A stretch of DNA of 34,330 nucleotides from Candidatus Nitrosopumilus sp. (lineage in GTDB: Archaea > Thermoproteota > Nitrososphaeria > Nitrososphaerales > Nitrosopumilaceae), in the NCBI GenBank assembly GCA_029941825.1, contig JAPYTM010000002.1:1-34330 (forward strand), read 5' to 3'. Within the stretch, counting starts at the first letter, position 1. The number at the start of each line of letters is the position of its first letter. The position numbers and the translations under genes were made by a program. Positions 15,857 through 23,801 of the stretch are shown here, piece after piece. The notes beneath the pieces were generated by a model that was given only the letters and a program-made list of their open reading frames with translations, was not told the DNA's origin and ran no database searches.

Positions 15857-16518
15857 AGATTTTTCTTGACACTGCTAATCTTGAGTCTATTAAAAAATTT
15901 AATGATATGGGGTTACTAGATGGAATTACTACTAATCCTTCTTTATTATCAAAAGAAGGGGGTAACCCAAAAAATGCAATGGAAGAAATTACAAAAATTA
16001 TCAAGGGCGATGTTAGTCTTGAAGTTGTTAGTACTGAATATTCTGGAATGATCAAAGAAGGTAAACGTCTTCGTGAATATGGTGATAATGTTGTCGTAAA
16101 AGTTCCTATGACTGCTGATGGTTTGAAAGCATGCAAATCACTTTCATCTGAAGGAATACCTGTTAATGTCACATTGATATTTTCCCCAAATCAAGCTTTA
16201 CTTGCTGCAAAATCTGGTGCAAAATATGTTAGCCCATTTATTGGAAGACTGGATGATATTGGCCAAAATGGAATGCATTTGATTAAAGAAATTAAAGAAA
16301 TATTTTCTAATTATAATTTTGGAACTGAAATACTTGTTGCCAGTATTCGTCATCCAATACATGTAGTTGACGCTGCAAAAATTGGGGCAGATGTAGTAAC
16401 TTTACCTCCTATAGTATTAGATAAGATGTTGCAACATCCATTGACAAAAATTGGGTTAGATAATTTTCTTGCTGATTGGGAAAAATTAAAACAAAAAAAT
16501 CCTGATGCTACGATTTAA
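15853..16518 (+). CDS. tal: Transaldolase (small TalC/MipB type)
   Basis: 221 residues, the length of the short transaldolase / fructose-6-phosphate aldolase group. Seen: MKIFLDTANLESIKKF at the start, DGITTNPSLL (about residues 24-33), the Schiff-base Lys in VVVKVPMT (about 83-90), NVTLIFSPNQA (about 110), and SPFIGRLDDIG (about 133). It moves dihydroxyacetone units between sugar phosphates. The start ATG overlaps the transketolase stop as ATGA. With the fused Rpe and split transketolase it makes a non-oxidative pentose phosphate operon lacking only ribose-5-phosphate isomerase. True transaldolase versus fructose-6-phosphate aldolase cannot be settled by eye. Confidence 0.92.
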   Translation: MKIFLDTANLESIKKFNDMGLLDGITTNPSLLSKEGGNPKNAMEEITKIIKGDVSLEVVSTEYSGMIKEGKRLREYGDNVVVKVPMTADGLKACKSLSSEGIPVNVTLIFSPNQALLAAKSGAKYVSPFIGRLDDIGQNGMHLIKEIKEIFSNYNFGTEILVASIRHPIHVVDAAKIGADVVTLPPIVLDKMLQHPLTKIGLDNFLADWEKLKQKNPDATI

Positions 16519-16556
16519 TATATTAAATAAAATAAAATAAAATTTTAAAAAGGAAT

Positions 16557-16817
16557 TTACTTTCTACCTTTTCTTGTACCTGTTCCTCTACTCGTGATTC
16601 TTGTTGTGCCTTTAGTTGAGGGTCTTTCTTTTGGTTCAGGTGTGTCTGAAAGTTTTCTTCTACCTGTTCCTCTACCTGTAGAGACCATTCGGCTACCTGC
16701 AGCTTTCTTTCTTTCTGCTTGAATTTTCTTAAATTCATCGCCTGAAAATTTAAGATCATCAAGATCAACTTCAATGGTACCTGTTCCTCTACCTGTTCTA
16801 ACTTTTACTTTAACCAT
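16557..16817 (-). CDS. Small basic protein with repeated GRGTG motifs, unknown function
   Basis: 86 residues, very rich in Arg, Lys, Gly and Thr. GRGTG occurs at about residues 9-13 and 48-52, and a near copy SRGTG at about 76-80 just before the terminal TRKGRK. Between the first two lies an acidic-then-helical stretch (IEVDLDDLKFSGDEFKKIQA). The coding DNA repeats an 18-nt word exactly (16662-16679 and 16779-16796) and 14 nt of it a third time (16578-16591). Such a charge pattern suggests binding to RNA or DNA, but no known domain is present; the Pro of an AT-hook is absent. A TATA-like ATAAATA lies about 25 nt before the ATG. Another frame is open across the same stretch, but its product is low-complexity and less convincing. 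Confidence 0.7.
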   Translation of the reverse strand: MVKVKVRTGRGTGTIEVDLDDLKFSGDEFKKIQAERKKAAGSRMVSTGRGTGRRKLSDTPEPKERPSTKGTTRITSRGTGTRKGRK

Positions 16818-17217
16818 ATTTTTGATAAAATTATCTAGTATTTATCTAATCTGATATTTTTTATTAAGCCGAATTTAACACTAGATATTAAAATTATTGA
16901 AATTTTATATATTTTGGACTTAAATTCTAGAAGAAAATTTGTATCATCATTGTAATTTTTATTGATTTAATGAACAATAACCCTTTCTTGTGATTGACAT
17001 GATCTGATATTTGTTTTATTTGCTCAAAAAAATGGAATTACATCTTATCTAATCTCTCTCTTAGATCTTGTTTTCAGATTGATGTTTAGTTCAGAATTAT
17101 GATTTAATAACATTCATGAAAATGTTAGAAAACCCTCTAAATTAATTATATTTTGAGATAATCTTGAATTATCTTTAACATCGTTTGAAACTAATATTCA
17201 TGAATTTTAGACTAGTT
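16818..17217. other. 400-nt gene-free AT-rich spacer with short repeated words
   Basis: No frame of credible length on either strand. It holds the presumed promoter of the GRGTG gene (near 16837-16847). Repeated words: TTATCTAATCT at 16842-16852 and 17045-17055; ATCTGATATTT at 16849-16859 and 17002-17012; TAAYATTCATGAA at 17108-17120 and 17192-17204. TAACATT (17108-17114) and AATGTTA (17121-17127) form a 7-bp hairpin stem with a 6-nt loop. No tRNA, C/D box set or riboswitch was recognised. Confidence 0.5.
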
Positions 17218-18240
17218 TTAACTATTAATCCAACCTAATTTTTTGAAATATGTGAACATCATAATAGCAGGAATAGCTGATGCAATAATCACAACTATGA
17301 AAGTAGTAAATGGGCCTAATATCATCGAATTGTATTCCATTCCTCCTGGTAAATTAACATTCATCCCATAAAATGTCCCAATTACTGTTGATGGAATTGC
17401 TAATGTGAATATGATTGTTAATACTGCCAGAACTTTGTTCGTTTTTTCAGTACTTAACACAAAATCAGTGTCTTTGTAAATTTCCATAGTCTCTCTTGAT
17501 TCTTCTAATGTTTCAATTACTTTGTCTATGTGATCAATTACATCATCAAAATACAATGTAAGTTCCTCGTCTCCTCTATCTGAAAATCTTTTGATATTTT
17601 TTGCAATTTCTAAAACAAATTTCTTTAATGGATTTACTATCCTTCTTAATCGGTTAATTTCTCTTCGAAGTAGTGCGATACTTCTTGCCACTGGCTTTGT
17701 CTCATCAAATACTCTATCTTCAATTTCATCTAGATTTGCAATAATTTTTCTAGAAGTATGTAGAAGATCATCTACTAAAACATCTATTATTTCATGAAGT
17801 AGAAATCCTGGAGATTTTCCTAATAATTTTTCCTTTTTTTGTTGATCTGAGTTTGTTTTACAAATTTCTGCTAATTCCACTAAAGGCTTAAGATCACCTT
17901 GATGAACAGTAACTAGAAAATCTTTTCCTACAAATATGGATAATTGACTATTTTTTGATATTCCTATTTTTTGTGAGAGTGGTGGGAAATGTAATATTAC
18001 AAAGAAATGATCATCATAACTATCCAATTTTGGAAGTTCAAATTTAGTTACACAGTCTTCAATGTTTAGTAAATTGAAATTATATTTTTCAGCTAATTTT
18101 TCAACATCTGTTCTGTCTGGATTTTGTAAATCTATCCAAACAAATTTTCCTCCTTGAATAGTATCAATTTTACTTTCAACAGGTGACTCTATTGATTTTC
18201 TACTTGAACGCAATCTATTGGCAATGAATCCTTTTTTCAA
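17218..18240 (-). CDS. corA: CorA-family magnesium/divalent cation channel
   Basis: 340 residues. A large cytoplasmic N-terminal domain rich in charged helices (about 1-270) is followed by two C-terminal membrane helices. The pore signature YGMNVNLPG (about residues 293-301) lies at the end of the first helix, and a short basic tail (FKKLGWINS) follows the second. CorA forms pentamers in the cytoplasmic membrane for Mg2+ (sometimes Co2+, Ni2+, Zn2+) passage. The start is TTG at 18240 with no early ATG; a TATA-like TTTAAATTT lies about 28 nt upstream and a perfect 10-bp palindrome directly beyond it. Confidence 0.92.
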   Translation of the reverse strand: MKKGFIANRLRSSRKSIESPVESKIDTIQGGKFVWIDLQNPDRTDVEKLAEKYNFNLLNIEDCVTKFELPKLDSYDDHFFVILHFPPLSQKIGISKNSQLSIFVGKDFLVTVHQGDLKPLVELAEICKTNSDQQKKEKLLGKSPGFLLHEIIDVLVDDLLHTSRKIIANLDEIEDRVFDETKPVARSIALLRREINRLRRIVNPLKKFVLEIAKNIKRFSDRGDEELTLYFDDVIDHIDKVIETLEESRETMEIYKDTDFVLSTEKTNKVLAVLTIIFTLAIPSTVIGTFYGMNVNLPGGMEYNSMILGPFTTFIVVIIASAIPAIMMFTYFKKLGWINS

Positions 18241-18271
18241 GTTGTAAAACAGCCTTATACAGCAAATTTAA

Positions 18272-18281
18272 AGCGATCGCT
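18272..18281. promoter_or_regulatory. Perfect palindrome AGCGATCGCT upstream of corA, candidate operator
   Basis: A GC-rich 10-bp palindrome in a very AT-rich spacer, 32-41 nt before the corA TTG start and touching the presumed TATA box (centred near 18268), that is, at the BRE position. A regulator binding here would block or help TFB/TBP. Function is inferred. Confidence 0.35.
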
Positions 18282-18340
18282 ATTTACTTAATGTAAAAAT
18301 TTTGATTTATTTCAAACTTGAAAATTATTCTTGAATTTGA

Positions 18341-18421
18341 TTATTTGAATGGCATCAAATAATTTGCTCCAACCCACGCAAGTGCAACTGTTACAGCCAT
18401 TGCAATCCACCATAATCGCAT
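18341..18421 (-). CDS. 26-residue single-helix membrane peptide
   Basis: MRLWWIAMAVTVALAW followed by VGANYLMPFK: one hydrophobic helix with a positive residue at each end. It is below usual gene-finding cut-offs, but a TATA-like TTTATTATT (minus strand, 18442-18450) is centred about 25 nt before the ATG, as for the leaderless genes around it. Small single-helix subunits of respiratory or transport complexes look like this; no specific complex can be named. Confidence 0.45.
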   Translation of the reverse strand: MRLWWIAMAVTVALAWVGANYLMPFK

Positions 18422-18441
18422 GTCTTTATTTTAAACTAGTC

Positions 18442-18450
18442 AATAATAAA
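18442..18450 (-). promoter_or_regulatory. TATA box for the 26-residue membrane peptide
   Basis: TTTATTATT on the minus strand, centre about 25 nt from the ATG at 18421. Confidence 0.4.
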
Positions 18451-18515
18451 TCTACAGTCTAATTTCAAATTAAAAATCAAAGATTATTACAGGATGATTA
18501 ATTTTTCTTCTTTGT

Positions 18516-18588
18516 GGCCCTCGTAGTACAGTGGTTAGTATAGAGGATTGTGGATCCTCGGACAGGAGTTCGATTCCCCTCGAGGGCC
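18516..18588 (+). tRNA. tRNA-His (GTG anticodon) with encoded G-1
   Basis: Acceptor GCCCTCG (18517-18523) pairs with CGAGGGC (18581-18587). The extra G-1 (18516) faces C73 (18588), the histidine identity pair. Anticodon stem GAGGA/TCCTC encloses TTGTGGA, anticodon GTG at 18550-18552. T arm AGGAGTTCGATTCCCCT; D stem GTAC/GTAT. No intron, no encoded CCA. Confidence 0.95.
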
Positions 18589-18597
18589 TATACGATT

Positions 18598-18945
18598 TTA
18601 AAAAATACCAAATTTACTAGATTCCATTTCTTCTTTGATGGCAAGTTTGAATCGAGGCGATTTATTTTCAATGTTTTTTGTTAACCATGTAAGAAATTTT
18701 TTTTCAACATTTTTTCCTTTTAATATTTTAAAATCTAAACCCATCATTTCAACCAATTTCTGAACAAGTGATCTATTAACACTCAATACAAAAAAATGCC
18801 AACCAAATGCAAATTCAGAGTCTGTCATCACAAAATCTTCTTTACTGTGAACCATTTCTTCAAGCATGGATAATTGATGGATTAATGCTTTGCTTGTTTT
18901 ATCATAATCTATTGTAGATACATTAATGTTAATTCGATCATTCAT
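18598..18945 (-). CDS. Hypothetical protein, 115 residues
   Basis: No family recognised. No membrane segment or signal peptide. It begins with a strand-like MNDRININVSTIDYD, then alpha-helical sequence with many Met, Lys and Glu; an aromatic patch FAFGWHFFVL lies at about residues 45-54, and a KKFLTWLTKNIENKSPRF stretch at about 82-99. Good codon use and a start ATG 31 nt from the next gene upstream suggest a real gene, perhaps cotranscribed with the methyltransferase-like gene at 18977-19747. It ends 10 nt from tRNA-His, tail to tail. Confidence 0.65.
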   Translation of the reverse strand: MNDRININVSTIDYDKTSKALIHQLSMLEEMVHSKEDFVMTDSEFAFGWHFFVLSVNRSLVQKLVEMMGLDFKILKGKNVEKKFLTWLTKNIENKSPRFKLAIKEEMESSKFGIF

Positions 18946-18976
18946 ATTTTTTTCATGTTAAAACAAAATAAAAGGC

Positions 18977-19747
18977 TTACACAGATTCTTCTTTCAGAAG
19001 ATGTTCAAAATCAATATCAAAATTCATTTTCATTATGTTGATGTATGTTTGAATGGATTCTGGAATTCCTTCACCACATGCCACTCCTAATTTCTTTGCA
19101 TTAATCCAAATTACTAATGTTTGTATGATTGTCAAAAATCGGTCATTTTTAATTTCTGAAGATCCAATAGATTTTGTATATCTTTCTGCAAATTCCCATG
19201 CTGTTACAAAATCTACGCATTTTACTCCAAAAACTGCTAATACTTGTTCTTGCATATTTGAAGCTTTTTTGAAAGGTATTGTGTTAATGATATATGGAAA
19301 TTTCACTTTATCTGGAAGACAATTTGGCAATGGTCCCCATATTGTAATTATTTTTGTTTTATGTTTCAAATTTTCAAATTTTTTTAACATTTGATTAATT
19401 ACACTGTCATCTGTAAACCAGAATAAAATTACTGAAGCATCTGAAATGTCTGATTCTTCTATATTTTCATGAATTAACTGACCTTGAATATTTTTTTGTT
19501 CAAGAATTGTTTTTGCATGTTGAATTTTTTTTAGATTGTAATCTATTCCTACAGCTTTTTTTACATTAAATTCATTTATTGCTATTTCAATTCCTTTTGC
19601 ATCACCACAACCTAAATGATAAAAAACATCATTTTTTCCTAAATCCACAAATTTAAAAATATCTCTAAAAGATTTTTCTGAAAGCTGTACATCCTCCCCA
19701 CTAAGTAAATTTTCTGGAAGTGTTTCTAAATATTCTTCAAATTTCAA
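18977..19747 (-). CDS. SAM-dependent methyltransferase-like protein
   Basis: 256 residues. A Rossmann-type SAM-binding core is visible: VFYHLGCGDAKGIEIA (about residues 41-56, motif I with His in place of the usual Asp before LGCG), VGIDYNLKKIQHAK (about 66-79, acidic residue for the ribose) and SVILFWFTDD (about 110-119). The arrangement with a short helical lead before motif I resembles the DOT1-like / small archaeal methyltransferase group. A helical C-terminal part (about 185-256) is not recognised. Start is TTG at 19747. Substrate unknown. Upstream UPF0147 gene is 25 nt away. Confidence 0.7.
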   Translation of the reverse strand: MKFEEYLETLPENLLSGEDVQLSEKSFRDIFKFVDLGKNDVFYHLGCGDAKGIEIAINEFNVKKAVGIDYNLKKIQHAKTILEQKNIQGQLIHENIEESDISDASVILFWFTDDSVINQMLKKFENLKHKTKIITIWGPLPNCLPDKVKFPYIINTIPFKKASNMQEQVLAVFGVKCVDFVTAWEFAERYTKSIGSSEIKNDRFLTIIQTLVIWINAKKLGVACGEGIPESIQTYINIMKMNFDIDFEHLLKEESV

Positions 19748-19772
19748 TAGCGTTATTTTTACAAGAGAGAAT

Positions 19773-20042
19773 TTATTCTCTTATACTTTCCAATTTTGAA
19801 ACTGCTTGCCACAACTGTGTTCTTACATATGATGGCATATTAGGATCTTGTGTTACATCATCTAAAAGACTAATTGTATTTGCTGCTCTCACGGAAAGTG
19901 AATCCCCTTCTTTACTCAAATCTACAACTAACTCTAAAACAGATTTTTTAATTGTCTTTGGAGTTGAATTACTGGAGGCAATCAGATTTAATGTTTGGAT
20001 TGCTTCCTTCATTGATTCCTTATTTTGAATTGCATCAACCAT
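19773..20042 (-). CDS. UPF0147 family protein
   Basis: 89 residues, all helical, matching the archaeal UPF0147 family in length and in the block RAANTISLLDDVTQDPNMP (about residues 53-71) followed by YVRTQLWQAVSKLE. The family is widespread in archaea and has no known function; the helical repeat-like pattern suggests a protein-binding role. ATG start; 36 nt downstream of the Rieske gene on the same strand. Confidence 0.88.
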   Translation of the reverse strand: MVDAIQNKESMKEAIQTLNLIASSNSTPKTIKKSVLELVVDLSKEGDSLSVRAANTISLLDDVTQDPNMPSYVRTQLWQAVSKLESIRE

Positions 20043-20078
20043 TTCTCAGACTTTTTATTAAAAATTAGAAGTATATAG

Positions 20079-20387
20079 TTACATCTCTACAAACACATTA
20101 TCTGATTCTACTATGACGTTATATGATGCCAAATCTCTAATTTTTACTGGAAATTTAACTAATTTCCCAGTTCCACAATCAAATTGTGCTGCGTGCCAAC
20201 CACAAGTGATTACACACCCATCTAATTTTCCTTCAGATAAACTAGAACCTGAATGTGTGCATGAATCATCTGTTGCACAATATTTACCATCAATGTTTGC
20301 AACTAAAATATCCTTTCCATCGATTGATACTTTGATCATTTTTCCTGGAGATATGTCTGATGTTTTACATGCTATGATTTTCCCCAT
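20079..20387 (-). CDS. Soluble Rieske-type [2Fe-2S] ferredoxin
   Basis: 102 residues, no membrane anchor. Cluster ligands are plain: Cys-Thr-His in DSCTHSGSSLSEG (about residues 42-54) and Cys-Gly-Trp-His in CGWHAAQFD (about 62-70). This is the NirD/biphenyl-dioxygenase-ferredoxin type, an electron carrier for an oxygenase or reductase not encoded nearby. ATG start; a TATA-like AAAAATATT (minus, near 20411-20419) is about 26 nt upstream. Confidence 0.9.
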   Translation of the reverse strand: MGKIIACKTSDISPGKMIKVSIDGKDILVANIDGKYCATDDSCTHSGSSLSEGKLDGCVITCGWHAAQFDCGTGKLVKFPVKIRDLASYNVIVESDNVFVEM

Positions 20388-20429
20388 TGCAGTTTTAACT
20401 AATCATTTCTAATATTTTTACGTATACTA

Positions 20430-21206
20430 ATGATCCGAGAAGCAACTGATAGAGACAAATCATCCATTCTAAAATTTTGTAAAGGTACTTTTTCTTGGGG
20501 AGATTATATAGAATATGTATGGGATTTTTGGCTATCTGAAGGTTCTTTGTTTGTATATGAAAAACAATTACCTATTGGAATTTGTCATGCATTTTATTCA
20601 AAAGATCAGATTTGGATTGAAGGAATTAGAATTGATCCTAATTTTCGTAAACAAAAAATTGCATCACAACTAGTAAAACAGGCTGAATATAATGGAAAAA
20701 AATTTAATGCGTCATTTTCATATATGTTAGTTGACACTGAAAATTCTATCTCCATTTCTATGGCAAATTCTTTAGATTATGAAATTTCTCAAACCTGGAA
20801 TTTTTATTCTCTTGAACCTAAAAAAAATTTCAATTTTAATATTCAGTTTGAAAAATCATTAAATTGTGATATCTATACTCATTATGTTAAATCTTGGAGA
20901 TGGCTTCCAATTGACGATGACACACTATCAAAATTTTACACACAGAATAAAATTATCAAATCTAACCTACATGTTAATAATTCAATTGCGATTATAACTG
21001 ATTCAGAACATTTTGATAAGACATTAATTGTTACATTGTTTTCCGGTTCAGATAATTCCACATTACAAATTATTTTATTTTTACAAAATTATGCTATTGA
21101 GAATGATTATGAACGAATACAAATTTTAACTAAAGAACAATTACAAACTTTTAATTTATTGGAACATAAACTTTCATTCCATTTAATGAAAAAATTTCTA
21201 GTCTGA
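20430..21206 (+). CDS. GNAT-like acetyltransferase with degenerate acetyl-CoA loop
   Basis: 258 residues. The first 130 look like a GNAT domain: MIREATDRDKSSILKF at the start, WIEGIRIDPNFRKQKIASQL (about residues 67-86) where the motif R-x-x-G-x-G/A should lie, and ENSISISMANSLDYEIS (about 107-123). The loop reads RKQKIA, with Lys in place of the first Gly, so acetyl-CoA binding may be weak or changed. The C-terminal half (about 150-258) is unassigned. It diverges from the Rieske gene and overlaps the convergent FAH gene by 9 nt. Confidence 0.7.
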   Translation: MIREATDRDKSSILKFCKGTFSWGDYIEYVWDFWLSEGSLFVYEKQLPIGICHAFYSKDQIWIEGIRIDPNFRKQKIASQLVKQAEYNGKKFNASFSYMLVDTENSISISMANSLDYEISQTWNFYSLEPKKNFNFNIQFEKSLNCDIYTHYVKSWRWLPIDDDTLSKFYTQNKIIKSNLHVNNSIAIITDSEHFDKTLIVTLFSGSDNSTLQIILFLQNYAIENDYERIQILTKEQLQTFNLLEHKLSFHLMKKFLV

Positions 21207-22067
21207 TTTTACAACTTTGATTGTATTTTTTAAAATTCCTAAACCCTCGATTTCCATTTCCACTTTATCACCGTCTTTTAAAAATACTGCATTTGGTTTG
21301 TTCAACATTACTCCTGCAGGAGTTCCAGTGGATATTATATCCCCTTTCTCCAAAGTCATAACTTTAGATATTTTTGAAATTATTTCTGGAATTTTTATAA
21401 ACATGTTGTTTGTTGAAGAATTTTGTCTTAACTCCCCATTGATTTTAGTTGTTAATTTTAGATTTTGAGCATCTTGGATTTCATCAACTGTTGTTATCCA
21501 TGGCCCACATGGTGCAAATGAATCAAAACTCTTTCCTCTAGTGAATTGTTTGTCTTTGAATTGAATATCTCTAGCTGAGACATCATTGAAAACCATATAT
21601 CCAAAAATTACACTTTTTGCGTCCTCTACGCTAATATTTTTACAATTTTTTCCAATTATCATGGCTAATTCCACTTCATAATCTAACTGTGTAACAAAAT
21701 CTGGGCAGACAATATCTGATTTTGTGCCGTTCAATGTTGTCCGTGGTTTTATAACAATGGCTGGATCTTCTGGTGCTTGTAGTCCTTGTTCTTTGGCATG
21801 ATCCACGTAATTAAATGCCAAACAAATTATTTTATTTGGATTTGGAATTGGTGCTAGTAATTTGAATTTAGAAATGTTTTCTTCATATGATAAATCATCT
21901 ATTTTATCTTTAATTTCATTGTACCATCCATCAAAAAGAAAATCTTTTACATTATTTGGAATTGGAATTCCCGTGAGATAAGTAATCTCATCTTTTGTTG
22001 CTACTTTGTCACCTTTTACAAAACCGTATGTTTCATTATTATTGTATGATAGTCGTACTATTTTCAT
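21198..22067 (-). CDS. Fumarylacetoacetate hydrolase (FAH) family protein
   Basis: 289 residues. A small N-terminal domain (about 1-70) is followed by the FAH beta-roll: KIICLAFNYVDHAKEQG (about 78-94), the metal ligands in DYEVELAMIIG (about 128-138), NDVSARDIQ (about 160-168), KSFDSFAPCGPW (about 177-188) and ISTGTPAGV near the end. Members hydrolyse or decarboxylate diketo acids such as acylpyruvates or oxaloacetate; the substrate cannot be assigned. It lies 6 nt after gltX and is the last gene of the long minus-strand run. Confidence 0.9.
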   Translation of the reverse strand: MKIVRLSYNNNETYGFVKGDKVATKDEITYLTGIPIPNNVKDFLFDGWYNEIKDKIDDLSYEENISKFKLLAPIPNPNKIICLAFNYVDHAKEQGLQAPEDPAIVIKPRTTLNGTKSDIVCPDFVTQLDYEVELAMIIGKNCKNISVEDAKSVIFGYMVFNDVSARDIQFKDKQFTRGKSFDSFAPCGPWITTVDEIQDAQNLKLTTKINGELRQNSSTNNMFIKIPEIISKISKVMTLEKGDIISTGTPAGVMLNKPNAVFLKDGDKVEMEIEGLGILKNTIKVVKSD

Positions 22068-22073
22068 TATTGA

Positions 22074-23783
22074 TCACTTGTGTGTAAAAATTGCTTGATT
22101 CTGTGAATCTTTTCGACAATATCCAAATCTAACAAATTGAATTTCTTCACCTTCTTTTAATTGTAGATACTGTGGTTCTGTATATACATCCAATTCTTCT
22201 AGACTATCTTCATTAAATTCATCTCCTTTGAATAATACTTTTGGAATTATCATTTTAATTTTATGTGCAGTTTTTTGTGGAACCCATTGAATTTTTGGAA
22301 TATCTGCAATGTTTTTTTCACCTTCAAACTCACCTTCAAATTCTACACCATCTTTTTTAATAGAAATATTTCCTAATCCTAAAAGTCTGATCTGCATTCC
22401 CTCTTTGATGTTTTGTGCATCATCTCCTGAAATATAGAATTCACCATTAACATCAATTTTCCTTTTTCCCATATTCTTAACTGGATGATTAGGGATTTCT
22501 ACTGATGATACTGGCAAATTTTTGACTGTTAATTTTTTTGCATTACTTACCATGAATAGTCTTTTACTATCTGGGTCTACAAATTTTCGATTAAATGCTT
22601 CAAGTGAATCAAATGGTGCTAGAGTATTTGCTTTGGTTAATCCTAATGACATGATGAATTTTCTAATGGCTTCTGGCTTGATTCCTCTCCTTTTTAGTGC
22701 CTCTAGAGTTGGTAATCTTGGATCATCATACCATGAAACCTTTCCTTCTTCAATTAATGGTCTGATGACTCTCTTTGAAATTGGCATTCCTTTGAATTCC
22801 AATCTTGAGAAAAATCCTTGGTATGGCTTTCTCATGTTTAATGTATCTAAAATTGTATCAGTCAACTCTTTTCTTAATTCAAACTCTTTTGAACGAAAAG
22901 CATGTGTCACCCCATCAATACTATCCTCAATTGCAACTGCAAAATCATAACTGGGCCAAATTCTATATTTTTCACCTAATGTGTAATGTTTCCCATCAAT
23001 AATTCTGAACAATACTGGATCTCTCATTACTGCATTGTCTGCTTTCATATCTCCGCGAAATCTCACCACTGCATCTCCGGGTTTGAATTTTTCTTGCATT
23101 TTTCTCCAATTTTTATTATTTTTATCAATATCTTTCATACTACATTTACATGCTTTTCGTTCTCTTCTGTTTTTGCTAATGTCTTCTCTTTTACAAGTAC
23201 AAATGTAAGCTTTACCAGAATTAATTAACTCTATACCTTTTTCATAAAATAATTCCATATCATCTGATGTATTTTTTACTATGTCAAATTCAATTCCTAG
23301 CCATTCTAATCCTACTTTGATTGCTGCATGATATTCCATTCTTTCTGCTTCTGGGTTTGTATCATCCATTCTTAGAATAAATTTTCCGCCATACATTTTT
23401 GCGTATTCTGAATTAATGATGGCAGCTTTTGCATGTCCTATGTGAGGATAACCGTTTGGTTCAGGAGGAAATCTTGTGATTACTTTTCCTTGAATTGCAT
23501 CTTTTAATTCTGGAAGTCCTTCTCGTCCTTGAATTTTTTCTTTAGGTGCTAAAATTTCAGGAAAACTTTTTTCAATTTCTTTTTTCTGTTCTTCAGATGA
23601 TAGTTGATTTACATTAAAAACAATTTCAGAAATATCTTTTGAAATTTCTTTTACTTTGGTTCTAAATTCTGGTTTTGTACCTAGAATTTTACCTAAAACT
23701 ATTTTGTCTCTTGTTTCGCCTCCATGCTCAAATGCATTTTGAAGAGCCATTTTTCTAATCTCTTTCTTTAATTCGTCATCCAT
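22074..23783 (-). CDS. gltX: Glutamyl-tRNA synthetase, archaeal type (GltX)
   Basis: 569 residues, the archaeal/eukaryotic GluRS length. An N-terminal helical extension (about 1-95) is followed by the class I catalytic domain: FPPEPNGYPHIGHAKAA (about 104-120, HIGH motif), RMDDTNPEAER, a Cys-rich zinc-type insert (CTCKRED and CKCS, about 194-214) and GMPISKRVI as the KMSKS counterpart (about 353-361). The C-terminal beta-barrel anticodon-binding region fills the rest. Archaea lacking GlnRS charge tRNA-Gln with this enzyme and amidate afterwards; whether this is so here cannot be seen. ATG start, 18 nt after the prenyl synthase gene. Confidence 0.96.
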   Translation of the reverse strand: MDDELKKEIRKMALQNAFEHGGETRDKIVLGKILGTKPEFRTKVKEISKDISEIVFNVNQLSSEEQKKEIEKSFPEILAPKEKIQGREGLPELKDAIQGKVITRFPPEPNGYPHIGHAKAAIINSEYAKMYGGKFILRMDDTNPEAERMEYHAAIKVGLEWLGIEFDIVKNTSDDMELFYEKGIELINSGKAYICTCKREDISKNRRERKACKCSMKDIDKNNKNWRKMQEKFKPGDAVVRFRGDMKADNAVMRDPVLFRIIDGKHYTLGEKYRIWPSYDFAVAIEDSIDGVTHAFRSKEFELRKELTDTILDTLNMRKPYQGFFSRLEFKGMPISKRVIRPLIEEGKVSWYDDPRLPTLEALKRRGIKPEAIRKFIMSLGLTKANTLAPFDSLEAFNRKFVDPDSKRLFMVSNAKKLTVKNLPVSSVEIPNHPVKNMGKRKIDVNGEFYISGDDAQNIKEGMQIRLLGLGNISIKKDGVEFEGEFEGEKNIADIPKIQWVPQKTAHKIKMIIPKVLFKGDEFNEDSLEELDVYTEPQYLQLKEGEEIQFVRFGYCRKDSQNQAIFTHK

Positions 23784-23801
23784 ACAATCTACCTGTAAAA
23801 A

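Noticed and set aside
16523..16774. Overlapping minus-strand frame with Gln/Glu-rich product
   Set aside because: It is in another frame of the GRGTG gene; its repeats come from the same DNA repeats, and the GRGTG frame has a TATA-spaced ATG.
16557..16817. GRGTG motifs as AT-hooks
   Set aside because: The AT-hook core needs Gly-Arg-Pro; no Pro follows the Arg in these motifs.
16930..16960. Possible second C/D box sRNA (ATGATGA on the minus strand near 16943)
   Set aside because: No CTGA D box lies within the next 60 nt on that strand and no terminal stem is present.
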